64,000 nucleotides of DNA from DATDAH01 sp963845425 (GCA_963845425.1 CAWJSC010000016.1:186001-250000); one strand, 5' to 3'. Counted from the first letter of the stretch, positions 10,227-19,104 are shown. Numbers and translations are program-made. Notes: generated from the sequence alone by a model not told the origin.

Positions 10227-11070
10227 TCAGGCGGCGGGGAGACGGCGGACGACGCCGGATGCTTCGGCGCTGACCGTGTCGAGGAAGCTCCGCACGGTCT
10301 CGTTGAAGACCCGGGCATGCTCGAACATGAAGCCGTGGGCCCCACCCCGCACGACGGCGAGCAGCGCGCCGGGGACGGCCTCGGCGATCTCCTCGGCGTC
10401 GGCCATCGGGGTGAGCACGTCCTGGCTGCCCACGATGACCAGGGTCGGCACCGTGATCTCCGACAACGAGTGACGCAGGCTCTCGTCGGCCTGGAGGATG
10501 GCGTCGACCTGAGCCCCGAACGCCTCCGGCTCCACGTTGAGGGCCAAACCGCCGAACAGGTTGAGCACCGGCCAGAACCGGCGCACCGATCGGGGCCCGA
10601 CCAGCCACTTGGCGTTGTCCTCGGCGAAGCCGCGCATACCGCCCTCGAGGGCCGTTGCCTTCCAGCCCGAGAGCAGCTCGCGGCGCCAGGTCTCATGGCG
10701 ACACGCGGTGCAGGCCAGGACCAGCGACCGCACCCGATCGGGGTGCAGCACGCCGAGGATCTGGGCGATCACCCCGCCCATGGACGCACCCATCACGTGG
10801 GCCGAGTCCCACCCGGCGTCGTCCATGACCGCGATGACGTCGGCGGCCATCTCCCCGAGGTCGTAGGGGCCGGGCGGACGGTCGGACTGGCCCACCCCTC
10901 GGTTGTCCACCAGCAGCAGGCGATAGCGCTCACCGAGGGCGCCGCGCTCGGCGGAGCCAACCCCGGCGGTCCGCGCTCAGGCCCTGGATGAGGACGAGCG
11001 GCTCACCGTCCTCCCGGCCGCACACCTCGTAGGCGATGCGGGTCCCGTCACCAGCGGTGGCATGCGGCAC
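10227..11070 (-). CDS. Alpha/beta hydrolase, frameshifted
   Basis: Alpha/beta-hydrolase fold enzyme close to 3-oxoadipate enol-lactonase-like proteins. The downstream frame holds VDNRGVGQSD, nucleophile elbow GASMGG, acid-bearing VGSQDVLTP and catalytic His in GGAHGFMFEH. The N-terminal strands (GTRIAYEVCG, PLVLIQGLSADRRGW) are in a different frame; the switch falls after Trp at about 10940-10959 and one extra base (near 10956) accounts for it. With that base removed the protein is 280 residues, normal for the family. The GTG at 11070 follows TAGGGT-N6. Either an assembly indel or a recent pseudogene. Convergent with etfBA. Confidence 0.75.
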
Positions 11071-11076
11071 GGGAAA

Positions 11077-11082
11077 ACCCTA
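11077..11082 (-). promoter_or_regulatory. -10 element TAGGGT (leaderless alpha/beta hydrolase)
   Basis: TAGGGT, six bases, then GTG at 11070 on the minus strand. It confirms that the N-terminal fragment in the other frame is the true start of the gene. Confidence 0.58.
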
Positions 11083-11380
11083 CATCAGCGCGAACGCGGC
11101 ATGAACAACCGCGAGCGCGTAGCGCCGGAGCTACGACAACGAAGCAGGGATGGGGCGGTTGGAACCGGTTCGAGGCGCTCAGGGGCACTCGATCCCACGC
11201 TCCGTGGTCAGCCCAACGACCTCGAGGCAATAGCTGTCGGATTCCGGCAGCTATTGCCTCGAGAGTGGGGTCGACAGGCCTTGGCGGGCGAGGTCGCCAC
11301 GGAGGGTGGGCTGCGAGGGACGGCCCGCCCTCGTAGACCCGCGGCCGGACCGGAGGCCCCGCTCTTGCGTCGGTTCGTTC
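11083..11380. other. Non-coding region between hydrolase and epimerase genes
   Basis: About 300 bases with no credible gene. It holds a long perfect hairpin (separate entry) and a 10-base palindrome GAACCGGTTC near 11160. The GGTTCGA in it resembles a tRNA T-loop but no cloverleaf can be built around it. Confidence 0.6.
11221..11263. repeat. Long perfect inverted repeat (hairpin)
   Basis: Arms CTCGAGGCAATAGCTG (11221-11236) and CAGCTATTGCCTCGAG (11248-11263) are exact complements. The 11-base centre can itself pair (one G.T and three G-C pairs), giving a 20-bp stem with a three-base loop. No T-tract follows on either strand, so it is not a standard intrinsic terminator. It sits between the start of the hydrolase gene and the end of the epimerase gene. 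Confidence 0.85.
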
Positions 11381-12358
11381 TCAGGCGGCGACGTCGCCCG
11401 GTCGCATGTAGACGACCGGGGCCCAGTCATAGAGCCCCCGCACGACGTCCTCGGTATGGCGCTCGGGAAGGACGCCCAGGACCTCGGCGGCCCGGCGGCC
11501 GTCGGCGAGGCGGCCCCGGGTCAACAGCTCGTGGAGGTGGGCGGGGATCGGGGTGCCGGCCAGGCGACCGAACAGCCGGGTCGGGACCCAGCCCAGCGGC
11601 AGGATCGGCAGCGGCACCCGACCCCCCAGGCGCGCCGCGGCGTAAGGGGTGATGGTGCCCTCGGCCACCACGTTGACGGCGCCGTCCACCCGGCGACGGA
11701 GGGCCGCCAGGAATGCCGCGGCGGCGTCCTCGACGTCGAGCAGGCTGAAGGCCGCCGGCTCCAGCGCGGTGAGCGACAGGGCGTTCACGGGCACGACCGG
11801 TTGGCGCAGCAACCGCACCAGCGGGCTGGGGTACTGCACGCCGACCGTCGGGGCGAAGCGGAGATGGGCCACCGGTACCTCAGCTGTCCGTCCGGCAGCG
11901 GCCGCGGCCTGCTCGACGGCGTGCAGCGTGCGGCCGTAGGGCGAGGTGGGCAGGACCGGGTCCTCCTCGGTCGGGCACCGGGGCGTGGCCGGCCCGCGGC
12001 CGTAGACCTCGATGCCGGACCGCACGAGGACGTGCTCCAGCTTCCCGGCCGCCACGGCGGCGCCCAGGGCGGCCTCGGTGCCCGCCATCGTGCGGCGGTG
12101 GGCGACGGCCGGCTCGGCCCGGGCGTCGGGCTCCCACACGCCGAGGTGCAGGACGACGGTGGGCTCGAACGCGCGGACCGCGGCGCCGGTGCGGGTGGTG
12201 TCCCGCGGGTCGATGCGCAGGAACCGGCTGTGACGGAGCCGACGCCGGGGTGGGTAGGCGTCGATGCCCAGCACGGCCTCCACCGTCGGGTCGGCCTCCA
12301 CCAGGGCCGCGGTCTTGGCGCCGAAGTCGCCCCCCATCCCGGTCAGCAGCACACGCAT
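11381..12358 (-). CDS. NAD-dependent epimerase/dehydratase family protein
   Basis: Short-chain dehydrogenase (extended) fold, 325 residues. The N-terminus has the nucleotide-binding motif LLTGMGGDFG at residues 4-13. The usual active-site YxxxK is altered: the tyrosine in TSPYGRTLHAVE has leucine where lysine is expected, so classical epimerase chemistry is doubtful although SGIEVYG and RFAPTVGV match the fold. It begins two bases after the lysS stop codon and is probably cotranscribed with nadC - coaX - lysS. The substrate is unknown; a non-catalytic NAD-binding role is possible. Confidence 0.78.
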   Translation of the reverse strand: MRVLLTGMGGDFGAKTAALVEADPTVEAVLGIDAYPPRRRLRHSRFLRIDPRDTTRTGAAVRAFEPTVVLHLGVWEPDARAEPAVAHRRTMAGTEAALGAAVAAGKLEHVLVRSGIEVYGRGPATPRCPTEEDPVLPTSPYGRTLHAVEQAAAAAGRTAEVPVAHLRFAPTVGVQYPSPLVRLLRQPVVPVNALSLTALEPAAFSLLDVEDAAAAFLAALRRRVDGAVNVVAEGTITPYAAARLGGRVPLPILPLGWVPTRLFGRLAGTPIPAHLHELLTRGRLADGRRAAEVLGVLPERHTEDVVRGLYDWAPVVYMRPGDVAA

Positions 12359-12360
12359 GG

Positions 12361-13779
12361 TCAGGAGTCCTGTTCAGGTCGGAGGGTGGGGAAGGCGATC
12401 ACGTCCCGGATCGCCGACGAGCCGGTGAGCAGCATCACGAGGCGGTCGACACCGATGCCGAGGCCGCCGGTCGGCGGCAGGCCGTACTCCAGAGCCCGGA
12501 GGTAGTCCTCGTCCACGACCATGGCCTCGTCGTCGCCGGCCTCGCCCTGGCGCACCTGGTCCTCGAAGCGGGCCCGCTGCTCGACGGGGTCGATCAGCTC
12601 GGAGAAGGCGTTGCAGAGCTCGCGTCCCGCCACGATCGCCTCGAAGCGCTCGACCATCCCGGGCAGCTCCCGGTGGTCCCGCGACAGCGGCGAGACCTCC
12701 TGGGGGTAGTCCACGACGAAGACCGGGTCCCAGAGGCCGTGCTCGACGTGCTTCTCGTAGAGCTCGAGCAGGATCTTGCCGCTGCCCCAGGACGGCTCGG
12801 GCTCGAGGCCGTGCTCCAGGGCGATGGCGCGGACCTCCTCGACCGGCCTGCGGACCTCGACCCGCACGCCGAGCGCCTCCGCCACCAGATCGGTGAGCGA
12901 GGCCCGCCGCCACGGGGTGGACAGGTCGAGCTCCCGGCCCTCGAGAACGACGGAGGTGCCACCGGTGACCTCGACGGCGCAGTAGGCCACCAGCTCCTCG
13001 GTCAGGGCCATCATGTCGCCGTAGTCGGCGTAGGCCTGGTAGAGCTCCAGCATCGTGAACTCGGGGTTGTGGCGAGGCGACAGGCCCTCGTTGCGGAACA
13101 CCCGGCCGATCTCGAAGACCCGCTCGAAGCCACCCACCACCAGCCGCTTGAGGTACAGCTCAGGGGCGATGCGGAGGAAGAGCTCCTGGTCCAGCGCGTT
13201 GTGGTGGGTGGAGAACGGTTTGGCCAGCGCCCCGCCCGGGATCGGGTGGAAGATCGGGGTCTCGACCTCGATGAACTCCCGATCCTCCAGCCACCGGCGG
13301 CAGAGGGAGACGATCTTGGACCGGGCGAGCAGGGCGGCCCGGGCCTCCGGCGTGACCCAGGTGTCCACATAGCGCTGCCGGTAGCGGGTGTCGGGATCGT
13401 GGAGGCCGTGCCACTTGTCGGGGAATGGCCGGACGGGACGGGCCAGCACCTCCCAGTCGGCCACCTTGACCGACAGCTCGCCCTTGCGGGTCTTGACCAC
13501 CTCACCGGTGGCCCGTACCCAGGTGCCCAGGGGCAGGGCGATGAGCTCGGCGTAGTCGGCGGTCGCCTTCTCCAGGGAGAACAACTGGACGTCGCCGGTC
13601 AGGTCCCGCAGCACGGCGAAGGCCAGGCGTCCGTGAGGCCGCTGCAGCATGAGGCGGCCGGCGACGGTGACGACCACACCGGTCTCCTCGCCGTCGGCGA
13701 TGCCGGCGTACGCCTCGACGATCTCGGCCGCGTGGTGGGTGGGTTCGACCCGGTAGGGGACCCGGGAGGGGTCGGTCAT
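12361..13779 (-). CDS. lysS: Lysine--tRNA ligase (class II)
   Basis: Charges tRNA-Lys. The 472-residue protein has an N-terminal OB-fold anticodon-binding domain (about residues 35-120) and a class II catalytic core with motif 1 near RYRQRYVDTWV, motif 2 FEIGRVFRNEGLSPRHNPEF and motif 3 GLGIGVDRLVMLL. The N-terminus is short compared with E. coli LysS, as in many bacteria. It follows coaX by seven bases and precedes the epimerase by two. The lysS-coaX adjacency is shared with mycobacteria. Confidence 0.96.
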   Translation of the reverse strand: MTDPSRVPYRVEPTHHAAEIVEAYAGIADGEETGVVVTVAGRLMLQRPHGRLAFAVLRDLTGDVQLFSLEKATADYAELIALPLGTWVRATGEVVKTRKGELSVKVADWEVLARPVRPFPDKWHGLHDPDTRYRQRYVDTWVTPEARAALLARSKIVSLCRRWLEDREFIEVETPIFHPIPGGALAKPFSTHHNALDQELFLRIAPELYLKRLVVGGFERVFEIGRVFRNEGLSPRHNPEFTMLELYQAYADYGDMMALTEELVAYCAVEVTGGTSVVLEGRELDLSTPWRRASLTDLVAEALGVRVEVRRPVEEVRAIALEHGLEPEPSWGSGKILLELYEKHVEHGLWDPVFVVDYPQEVSPLSRDHRELPGMVERFEAIVAGRELCNAFSELIDPVEQRARFEDQVRQGEAGDDEAMVVDEDYLRALEYGLPPTGGLGIGVDRLVMLLTGSSAIRDVIAFPTLRPEQDS

Positions 13780-13786
13780 CCGGCGG

Positions 13787-14581
13787 TCACTCGACGTTCA
13801 TCGCGTAGACGATGCGGAGGCCGTGGAGCGTCAGCCAGGGCTCGATGTGCTGGATCGACGCGGCGAAGGGGGCGATGAGCGGTGACAGGCCGCCCGTGGC
13901 CACCACGCTGCACTCCCCCAGCTCGTCCTCGATGCGGGTGCAGAGCCCGTCGACCTGGGCGGCGAAGCCGTAGACGATGCCGGACTGGATCGACTCGACC
14001 GTGGTGCGACCGAGGACGGAACGGGGTTCGGCCAGCTCCACCTGGCGCAGAGCGGCCGCCCGCCCGACCAGGGCGTCGAGGCTGATCTCCACACCGGGGG
14101 CGATGGCCCCGCCCAGGTACTCACCGTCGGCCGACACGGCGTCACAGGTGGTGGCCGTGCCGAAATCCACCATGATCGTGGGCCCGCCGAAGAGGTCGTA
14201 GGCGGCCACCGCGTTGGCGATCCGGTCCGCGCCGACCTCCCGGGGATGGTCGGTGCGGATGGGCACCCCGGTGCGGGTCCCCGGCTCCAGCACGACCGCC
14301 GAGCGACCGAGGTAGCGCTCGGCCATGTTCCGGAGGTTCGCCATCACCCGGGGCACCCCCGACGAGATGACGATGCCCTCGATGTCGTCCAGCCAGTTGC
14401 GGCGCTTGGCCGCAAGGAAGCCCTGGAACATCACCGCGTGCTCGTCGGCGGTGCGCTCGGCGTGGGTGGCGATGCGCCAGTGGTCCAACAGGCCGTCGTC
14501 CGCGGCCTGGGGATCGGTCACCGACAGGTCGTACAGCCCGATGACGGTGTCGGTGTTGCCTGCGTCCACAGCCAGCAGCAT
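13787..14581 (-). CDS. coaX: Type III pantothenate kinase
   Basis: Phosphorylates pantothenate, the first step of coenzyme A synthesis, by the feedback-insensitive, monovalent-cation-dependent CoaX enzyme. The 264-residue protein starts MLLAVDAGNTDTVIG, with the conserved DxGNT phosphate motif at residues 6-10. GADRIANAVAAYDLFG, VDFGTATTCDAV and GGAIAPGVEIS are all family signatures. The ATG at 14581 overlaps the nadC stop (TGATG), so translation is coupled. The upstream panC gene makes its substrate, linking this block to CoA supply. Confidence 0.95.
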   Translation of the reverse strand: MLLAVDAGNTDTVIGLYDLSVTDPQAADDGLLDHWRIATHAERTADEHAVMFQGFLAAKRRNWLDDIEGIVISSGVPRVMANLRNMAERYLGRSAVVLEPGTRTGVPIRTDHPREVGADRIANAVAAYDLFGGPTIMVDFGTATTCDAVSADGEYLGGAIAPGVEISLDALVGRAAALRQVELAEPRSVLGRTTVESIQSGIVYGFAAQVDGLCTRIEDELGECSVVATGGLSPLIAPFAASIQHIEPWLTLHGLRIVYAMNVE

Positions 14582-15456
14582 CAGGCAGAACCCTCCCTCT
14601 CCACGTCGAGGCCGAGGTCGAGCGCCTTGGCCGAATCGGTGAGCGCGCCCGCCGAGACGGCGTCGACGCCCGTGAGGGCGTAGGCCCCCACGGTCTCGAG
14701 GGTGATGCCCCCGGAGGCCTCGATGAGGCAGCGGCGGCCGGCGAGCGCCTCCCGGGCGGCCAGGACGGCCTTGGCCGCGTCCTCGGGGCCCAAGTTGTCC
14801 AGCAAGAGCGCGTCGGCCCCGGCCTCGGCCGCGGCCACCGCCCGCTCCACCGAGTCGCACTCGACGTGGATGGTGCGGCCGGGCCACACCTCGCGGGCCC
14901 GGCGCACGGCGGTGCCGACGTCCAGCACCGCGAGGTGGTTGTCCTTGAGCATCACCCAGTCCGAGAGGTTCCCGCGGTGGTTGGCGCCGCCGCCGGCCCG
15001 CACCGCGGCCTTCTCGAGGGAACGCAGGCCCGGGATCGTCTTGCGGGTGTCCCAGATCAGCACGCCGGGGCCGACGGCTTCCACGAAGCGGCGGGTGAGC
15101 GTGGCCACACCGGAGAGGTGCCGGGCGAAGTTCAGGGCGGTGCGCTCGGCGGTGAGGATCGGGGCCAGCGGGCCCGACACCCGGGCGGCCACCGTGCCGG
15201 GGGCCAGGTCGGCTCCGTCCTCGAGGAGCCAGTCGACGGTGACGGCCACGTCGACCTGGGCGAACGCCTCGTCCACGCAGGCCCGCCCGGCGAAGACCCC
15301 GGTGGCCCTCGACGCCAGGACCGCGGTGGCCCGGGCGTCGGCCGGTACGAGCGAGGCACTCAGGTCCCCCAACGGGGTGAGGTCCTCGGCCAACGCCAGG
15401 GCGACCGCCGAGCGCACCGCATGGCGCGGCGGGTCGACGGGCCGGGACGTCACCAT
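14581..15456 (-). CDS. nadC: Nicotinate-nucleotide pyrophosphorylase (carboxylating)
   Basis: Converts quinolinate and PRPP to nicotinate mononucleotide in de novo NAD synthesis. The signature DTRKTIPGLRSLEKAAVRAG is near residue 145-165, followed by GGANHRGNLSDWVMLKDNH with the substrate-binding His/Arg/Lys residues. An ATG at 15480 is in frame, but TACGCT followed by exactly six bases and the ATG at 15456 (MVTSRPVDPP) points to the shorter, leaderless start of 291 residues. First gene of nadC - coaX - lysS - epimerase. nadB lies about 4 kb upstream on the same strand; nadA was not seen. Confidence 0.95.
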   Translation of the reverse strand: MVTSRPVDPPRHAVRSAVALALAEDLTPLGDLSASLVPADARATAVLASRATGVFAGRACVDEAFAQVDVAVTVDWLLEDGADLAPGTVAARVSGPLAPILTAERTALNFARHLSGVATLTRRFVEAVGPGVLIWDTRKTIPGLRSLEKAAVRAGGGANHRGNLSDWVMLKDNHLAVLDVGTAVRRAREVWPGRTIHVECDSVERAVAAAEAGADALLLDNLGPEDAAKAVLAAREALAGRRCLIEASGGITLETVGAYALTGVDAVSAGALTDSAKALDLGLDVEREGSA

Positions 15457-15462
15457 GACCTC

Positions 15463-15468
15463 AGCGTA
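15463..15468 (-). promoter_or_regulatory. -10 element TACGCT of nadC operon (leaderless)
   Basis: TACGCT, six bases, ATG at 15456. It decides the nadC start and marks the operon promoter. Divergent to the khtT promoter 61 bases away. Confidence 0.6.
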
Positions 15469-15528
15469 CTTGCCCGCCATTCACGCCCTCCCAGCCCGTT
15501 CTCCCGGGACAGGGGCCGTCTCGGCTCC

Positions 15529-15534
15529 TACCCT
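15529..15534 (+). promoter_or_regulatory. -10 element TACCCT of the antiporter pair (leaderless)
   Basis: TACCCT, six bases, ATG at 15541. It rules out the long in-frame extension that would run antisense through nadC. Confidence 0.6.
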
Positions 15535-15540
15535 CGGTGG

Positions 15541-16029
15541 ATGCCAGCACCTGGACAGATCGACGAGGACGAACTCCCCGGCATCGGGCGCCGGTACACC
15601 TTCGGCCTGGCCGACGACGGCCAGATCTGCGTCGTCGTCCACCACACCGGCCGCCGCGACCTGTACGTCACGGCCGATGTCGACGAGGACGGCGCGGTCG
15701 TCTCGGTCGACGACGACCTGGCCCGCCGCCTTGGGGCGGTCATCGCCGGCTCCTACTTCACCCCTGCCGCGGTGAAGCGGGTGGAGGCGGTCATCGGCGG
15801 CCTGCTGATCGACTGGGTGACCGTGCGGGAGGGCTCGACCCTCGCCGGGAGGTCCATCGCCGAGGCCGGTGTCCGCCAGGCGACCCGCATGACCGTGGCC
15901 GCCATCGTGCGCGGTGACGAGTCGATCGTCTCCCCCGAGCCCGACGAGGTCGTGGCGGTCGGCGACCAGCTGGTCGTGATGGGCCGCCCCGAGGACCTCC
16001 CGGGCTTCCTCGACCAGTTCATCAACTGA
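15541..16029 (+). CDS. KhtT-like RCK_C (TrkA-C) regulatory subunit of K+/H+ antiporter
   Basis: A 162-residue cytoplasmic regulator of a CPA2 antiporter. The C-terminal half is an RCK_C/TrkA-C domain (VREGSTLAGRSIAEAGVRQA ... SPEPDEVVAVGDQLVVMGRPEDL), which binds nucleotides or cations to gate the partner. The N-terminal half (GRRYTFGLADDGQICVVVHH) matches the dimer domain of KhtT-type proteins. Start fixed by TACCCT-N6-ATG. The antiporter gene starts three bases after its stop, so the two form a translationally linked pair like KhtT-KhtU of Bacillus. Confidence 0.88.
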   Translation: MPAPGQIDEDELPGIGRRYTFGLADDGQICVVVHHTGRRDLYVTADVDEDGAVVSVDDDLARRLGAVIAGSYFTPAAVKRVEAVIGGLLIDWVTVREGSTLAGRSIAEAGVRQATRMTVAAIVRGDESIVSPEPDEVVAVGDQLVVMGRPEDLPGFLDQFIN

Positions 16030-16032
16030 GCC

Positions 16033-17214
16033 ATGGGCCACACCCTCGTCGCGCTGGGGGGCGCGTTCATCGCCGCGGCCGTGGTCGGTCGCCTGGGCCG
16101 ACGCCTCGGCCTGCCCACCATCCCCCTGTTCATGCTGGCCGGGATCGTGTTCGGGCCGAACACGCCGGGGATCGAGCTGGTCAGCCATCCCGAGGACTTC
16201 GCGCTCATCGCGGCGATGGGCCTCGTGCTGCTGCTCTTCTACCTGGGCCTGGAGTTCTCCCTCGGTGACCTGACCGGCGGCGGGACCCGGCTGCTCGGCA
16301 GCGGCGGCCTCTACATCGCGCTGAACGTCGGCGCCGGCCTGCTGCTGGGCCTGGCCATGGGCTGGGGCGGGGCCGAGACCCTGGTCATCGCGGGGGTCGT
16401 GGGCATCTCGTCCTCGGCCATCGTCACCAAGCTGCTGGTCGAGCTGCGGCGCCTGGCGAACCCCGAGACCAAGCTGATCCTCGGGGTGATCGTGGTCGAG
16501 GACGTCTTCCTCGCCCTCTACCTGGCCGCGCTGCAGCCGCTGCTGGACGACACGTCCGGGGCGGCGGCGCTCTGGAGCTTCACCAAAGCCGTCATCTTCC
16601 TCCTCGCCCTCACCGCCTTCGCCCGCTGGGGTGGGGGCCTGGTGGGCCGTCTGCTCGGCCCCAGCGACGACGAGCTGCTGACCATCGCCTTCCTCGGCAT
16701 GGCCCTCCTGGCCGCCGGGGTGGCCGAGGAGGTCGGGGTCTCCGACGCCATCGGCGCGTTCATGATCGGCATGGTGATCGCCGAGAGCCCCGTGGCCTCG
16801 CGGGTCGAACGCCTGGTGCTGCCGCTGCGGGACGCCTTCGCCGCGGCCTTCTTCTTCACGTTCGGCCTGACGGTGGACCCCGGGGACGTGGCCTCGGTGG
16901 CGGTCCCCGTGGCCGCGGCCGTCGGCCTGACCCTGGTGATGGCCGTGGTGGCCGGCTACGGCGTCGGCCGCCTCAACGACCTGCGCGCCAAGGGGGCGGC
17001 CAACCTCGCGCTTACCCTGGTCTCCCGGGGCGAGTTCGCCCTGATCCTGGTCGCGCTGGCGGTCCCGGCCGGCCTGGACGAGCGGTTGGGCCCGTTCGCC
17101 GCGGGGTACGTGCTGGTCCTCGCCCTCGGCGGCCCGTTGCTGGCGGCCAACACGGGCTGGCTGGCATCCCTCTACCGGAAGGTGCCGACCCGTTCGGCGA
17201 AGCAACCCGCCTGA
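16033..17214 (+). CDS. CPA2-family cation:proton antiporter (KhtU-like)
   Basis: A 393-residue integral membrane protein with about 12 hydrophobic segments of the Na+/H+ exchanger (CPA2/KefB-like) family. Recognisable elements: LPTIPLFMLAGIVFGPNTPG near residue 30, GLVLLLFYLGLEFSL, GISSSAIVTKLLVEL, and FFFTFGLTVDPGD. No C-terminal RCK domain is attached; that role is supplied by the preceding gene. Probably extrudes K+ in exchange for H+ under alkaline or osmotic stress. It ends eight bases from a convergent beta-propeller gene. Confidence 0.92.
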   Translation: MGHTLVALGGAFIAAAVVGRLGRRLGLPTIPLFMLAGIVFGPNTPGIELVSHPEDFALIAAMGLVLLLFYLGLEFSLGDLTGGGTRLLGSGGLYIALNVGAGLLLGLAMGWGGAETLVIAGVVGISSSAIVTKLLVELRRLANPETKLILGVIVVEDVFLALYLAALQPLLDDTSGAAALWSFTKAVIFLLALTAFARWGGGLVGRLLGPSDDELLTIAFLGMALLAAGVAEEVGVSDAIGAFMIGMVIAESPVASRVERLVLPLRDAFAAAFFFTFGLTVDPGDVASVAVPVAAAVGLTLVMAVVAGYGVGRLNDLRAKGAANLALTLVSRGEFALILVALAVPAGLDERLGPFAAGYVLVLALGGPLLAANTGWLASLYRKVPTRSAKQPA

Positions 17215-17221
17215 CGGGCGC

Positions 17222-18232
17222 CTACGGGACGGTCGTGCCCGTGGTGGCTTCGCCCTGGATGTCGTCCACCGACTGGTAGACGACGCCGTCGATGCTGTCG
17301 GCGGCCCAGACCCGGTCCTCCCAGTACACCGCGCCCCGGATGATCGCGTTCTCGAGGGCCACCTGCTCGGCCGCCTCCGGCTGGAGGGGGTCGGTCGCGA
17401 CGAGGACCATCATGCCGCCGCTGCCGGTGACCACGAGCCGGTCGTCCACCAGGACCATGCCCGAGGGCCGGGTCCCGCCCACCACGACCTCGGTGGTCTG
17501 CTGGCCACTCGCCAGGTCGACGGTCACCACGGTGCCCTGCTCCAGTTCGCCGTCGATGTCGGTGAGCAGCCAGATGGCGTCCTCGCCCACGGCGTAGCCC
17601 CGGATGGTGCGGTCGCTCTCGATGACCCGGAGCTCATCGCCGGTGTCGAGGTCGTACTCCCCGAGGCCGTCGGAGCGCACGACCCAGAGGACGTCGCCCA
17701 CGACCTGGGGCTGGACGATGCTCTGGCCGATGTCCAACGTCTGGGCCACCTCGCCGGACTCGGCGTCCACCTGGGCCATCAACCCGGAGGCACCACTGGT
17801 GACCCAGACCCAGCCACCGCCGGCCGCCAGGTCCTGCGCGGGCCCGTCCAGGGGCCCTTCGACGTCGATCCGGTCGGTGATCTCCTCGCTGACCGGGTCG
17901 AGCAGGGCGAGGGTCGTCCCGTTGTCGAGCAGCACCCAGGCGCCGTTGTCGTCGGCGGTGATGGTCGGCGCCACCTCGTCACCGACCGACGCGGTGAACA
18001 TGACCCCGACGTCGTTCGGGTCGACCAGCGTGACCGAGTGCTCCTCGTAGTTGAGGACCCACACGCCGTCCGCGGCGGCGGCCACGTCCAGCGGGCCGTC
18101 ACCGGTGTCCAGCTTGTCGAAGCCGCTGCGGGGGAACACGAGCCGCAGCCCGAAGAGGACGACCACCGCGATGAACAGCCAGAACATGAGGGTGCGCGGC
18201 AGACGGCGGACGTAGTGGCGGAACGGCATCAT
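17222..18232 (-). CDS. Membrane-anchored beta-propeller protein
   Basis: A 336-residue protein with one N-terminal transmembrane helix (residues 13-33) and an extracytoplasmic domain made of repeated units of the type DGVWVLNYEEHSVTLVDP, GAWVLLDNGTTLALLDP, GWVWVTSGASGLMAQVD, typical of an NHL/PQQ-like beta-propeller. Such domains bind proteins or surface ligands; no enzymatic residues are evident. It follows the scramblase-like gene by 25 bases and is likely cotranscribed. Function unknown. Several other beta-propellers occur in this window (25.9, 35.9 and 37.1 kb). Confidence 0.75.
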   Translation of the reverse strand: MMPFRHYVRRLPRTLMFWLFIAVVVLFGLRLVFPRSGFDKLDTGDGPLDVAAAADGVWVLNYEEHSVTLVDPNDVGVMFTASVGDEVAPTITADDNGAWVLLDNGTTLALLDPVSEEITDRIDVEGPLDGPAQDLAAGGGWVWVTSGASGLMAQVDAESGEVAQTLDIGQSIVQPQVVGDVLWVVRSDGLGEYDLDTGDELRVIESDRTIRGYAVGEDAIWLLTDIDGELEQGTVVTVDLASGQQTTEVVVGGTRPSGMVLVDDRLVVTGSGGMMVLVATDPLQPEAAEQVALENAIIRGAVYWEDRVWAADSIDGVVYQSVDDIQGEATTGTTVP

Positions 18233-18257
18233 CGTGGGGGGTCCTTCGGAGGGTGGC

Positions 18258-19085
18258 TCAGTTGAAGCCGCGGTCGTCCTGCTTCAGGGCGACGTCCACG
18301 CACAGGGCACTGGCGACGACGAGGGAGCGCAGGGGCTCGTCCAACGGACGGTGGATCTGGACGACGAAGTTGTCGGCGGCGGTGAAGAGGGTGGTCGCCA
18401 GGCCCTCCCACGTCTTGGTGATGCGAGCCACCTCGACACCGGCGTGGTCCTTGATCGAGAAGTTCCAGGCCCGCCAGTTCTCGGCGTTGATGCTGCCGAG
18501 GGTCTGGCCGCCCGACTCGAGGGCGAAGCGGATCTTGCCGATGGCGTTCTGCTGGACGACCTCGCCCAGGGGGCGGCCCTGGCCGTCGGCGACCAGGATC
18601 CGGGACTTCACGAGCTTGGCCGGCCGGGTGAGCGCCATGAGGACGTTGCCCTGGACGTCGACGATCTGGAACTTGTGGGTCAGGAACTGGTCGACGTTGG
18701 CGAGGAAGCGCACGGCCTTCTTGGCGGTGCTCTGGCCCACTTGGCGCACGGCGCCGATCTGGGTGCCCTGCTGGTCGTAGACGGCGAACTCGGTGTTCAG
18801 CTCGATCAGCTTGCGCTTCTGGTTCACGACCAGGACCGGCTCGGTGAAGAGGGTGCCGCCGCCGGGGCCGGTCGCCTGCACGCCCGCCCGTTGCTGCACC
18901 TGCTGCTGGACCTTCTCGGCCGAGTGGGCGGTGGTGGGCACGTGGGTGCCGACGAGGGGGTCGACGGACTGACGGCCGTGATCGGCCACGTTGTCGGTCC
19001 ACTGCGAGCCGTCCCAGTAACGGTGCTCGTGCTTGCCACCGGGATCGGGATACCAGCCGGCCGCGGGCGTCTGGGCCTCGGTCAT
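18258..19085 (-). CDS. DUF2510 domain / phospholipid scramblase-like (LURP fold) protein
   Basis: A 275-residue cytoplasmic protein. Residues 8-45 are a DUF2510 module (GWYPDPGGKHEHRYWDGSQW), then a Gln-rich linker, then from about 80 a tubby/LURP-like scramblase-related domain (LFTEPVLVVNQKRKLIELN, FAVYDQQGTQIGAVRQVG, FQIVDVQGNVLMALTRP, WNFSIKDHAGVEVARITKTW). In eukaryotes the fold moves or senses phospholipids; in actinobacteria its role is unknown. TACGCT lies nine bases before the ATG. Confidence 0.83.
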   Translation of the reverse strand: MTEAQTPAAGWYPDPGGKHEHRYWDGSQWTDNVADHGRQSVDPLVGTHVPTTAHSAEKVQQQVQQRAGVQATGPGGGTLFTEPVLVVNQKRKLIELNTEFAVYDQQGTQIGAVRQVGQSTAKKAVRFLANVDQFLTHKFQIVDVQGNVLMALTRPAKLVKSRILVADGQGRPLGEVVQQNAIGKIRFALESGGQTLGSINAENWRAWNFSIKDHAGVEVARITKTWEGLATTLFTAADNFVVQIHRPLDEPLRSLVVASALCVDVALKQDDRGFN

Positions 19086-19094
19086 CGTTGCGAA

Positions 19095-19100
19095 AGCGTA
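19095..19100 (-). promoter_or_regulatory. -10 element TACGCT (near-leaderless)
   Basis: TACGCT nine bases before the ATG at 19085, giving at most a two- or three-base leader. No Shine-Dalgarno. Confidence 0.45.
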
Positions 19101-19104
19101 ACGG

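Noticed and set aside
8141..10696. 851-codon open frame on the minus strand opposite etfBA
   Set aside because: A shadow of high-GC coding DNA; its composition (Gly, Arg, Val) and lack of motifs contrast with the clear EtfB/EtfA signatures on the other strand.
11150..11200. tRNA-like GGTTCGA segment
   Set aside because: No acceptor or anticodon stem can be formed around it.
14582..14887. N-terminal extension of CoaX
   Set aside because: The extension is the nadC 3' end in another frame (Gly/Arg-rich); the DxGNT start at 14581 is the family start.
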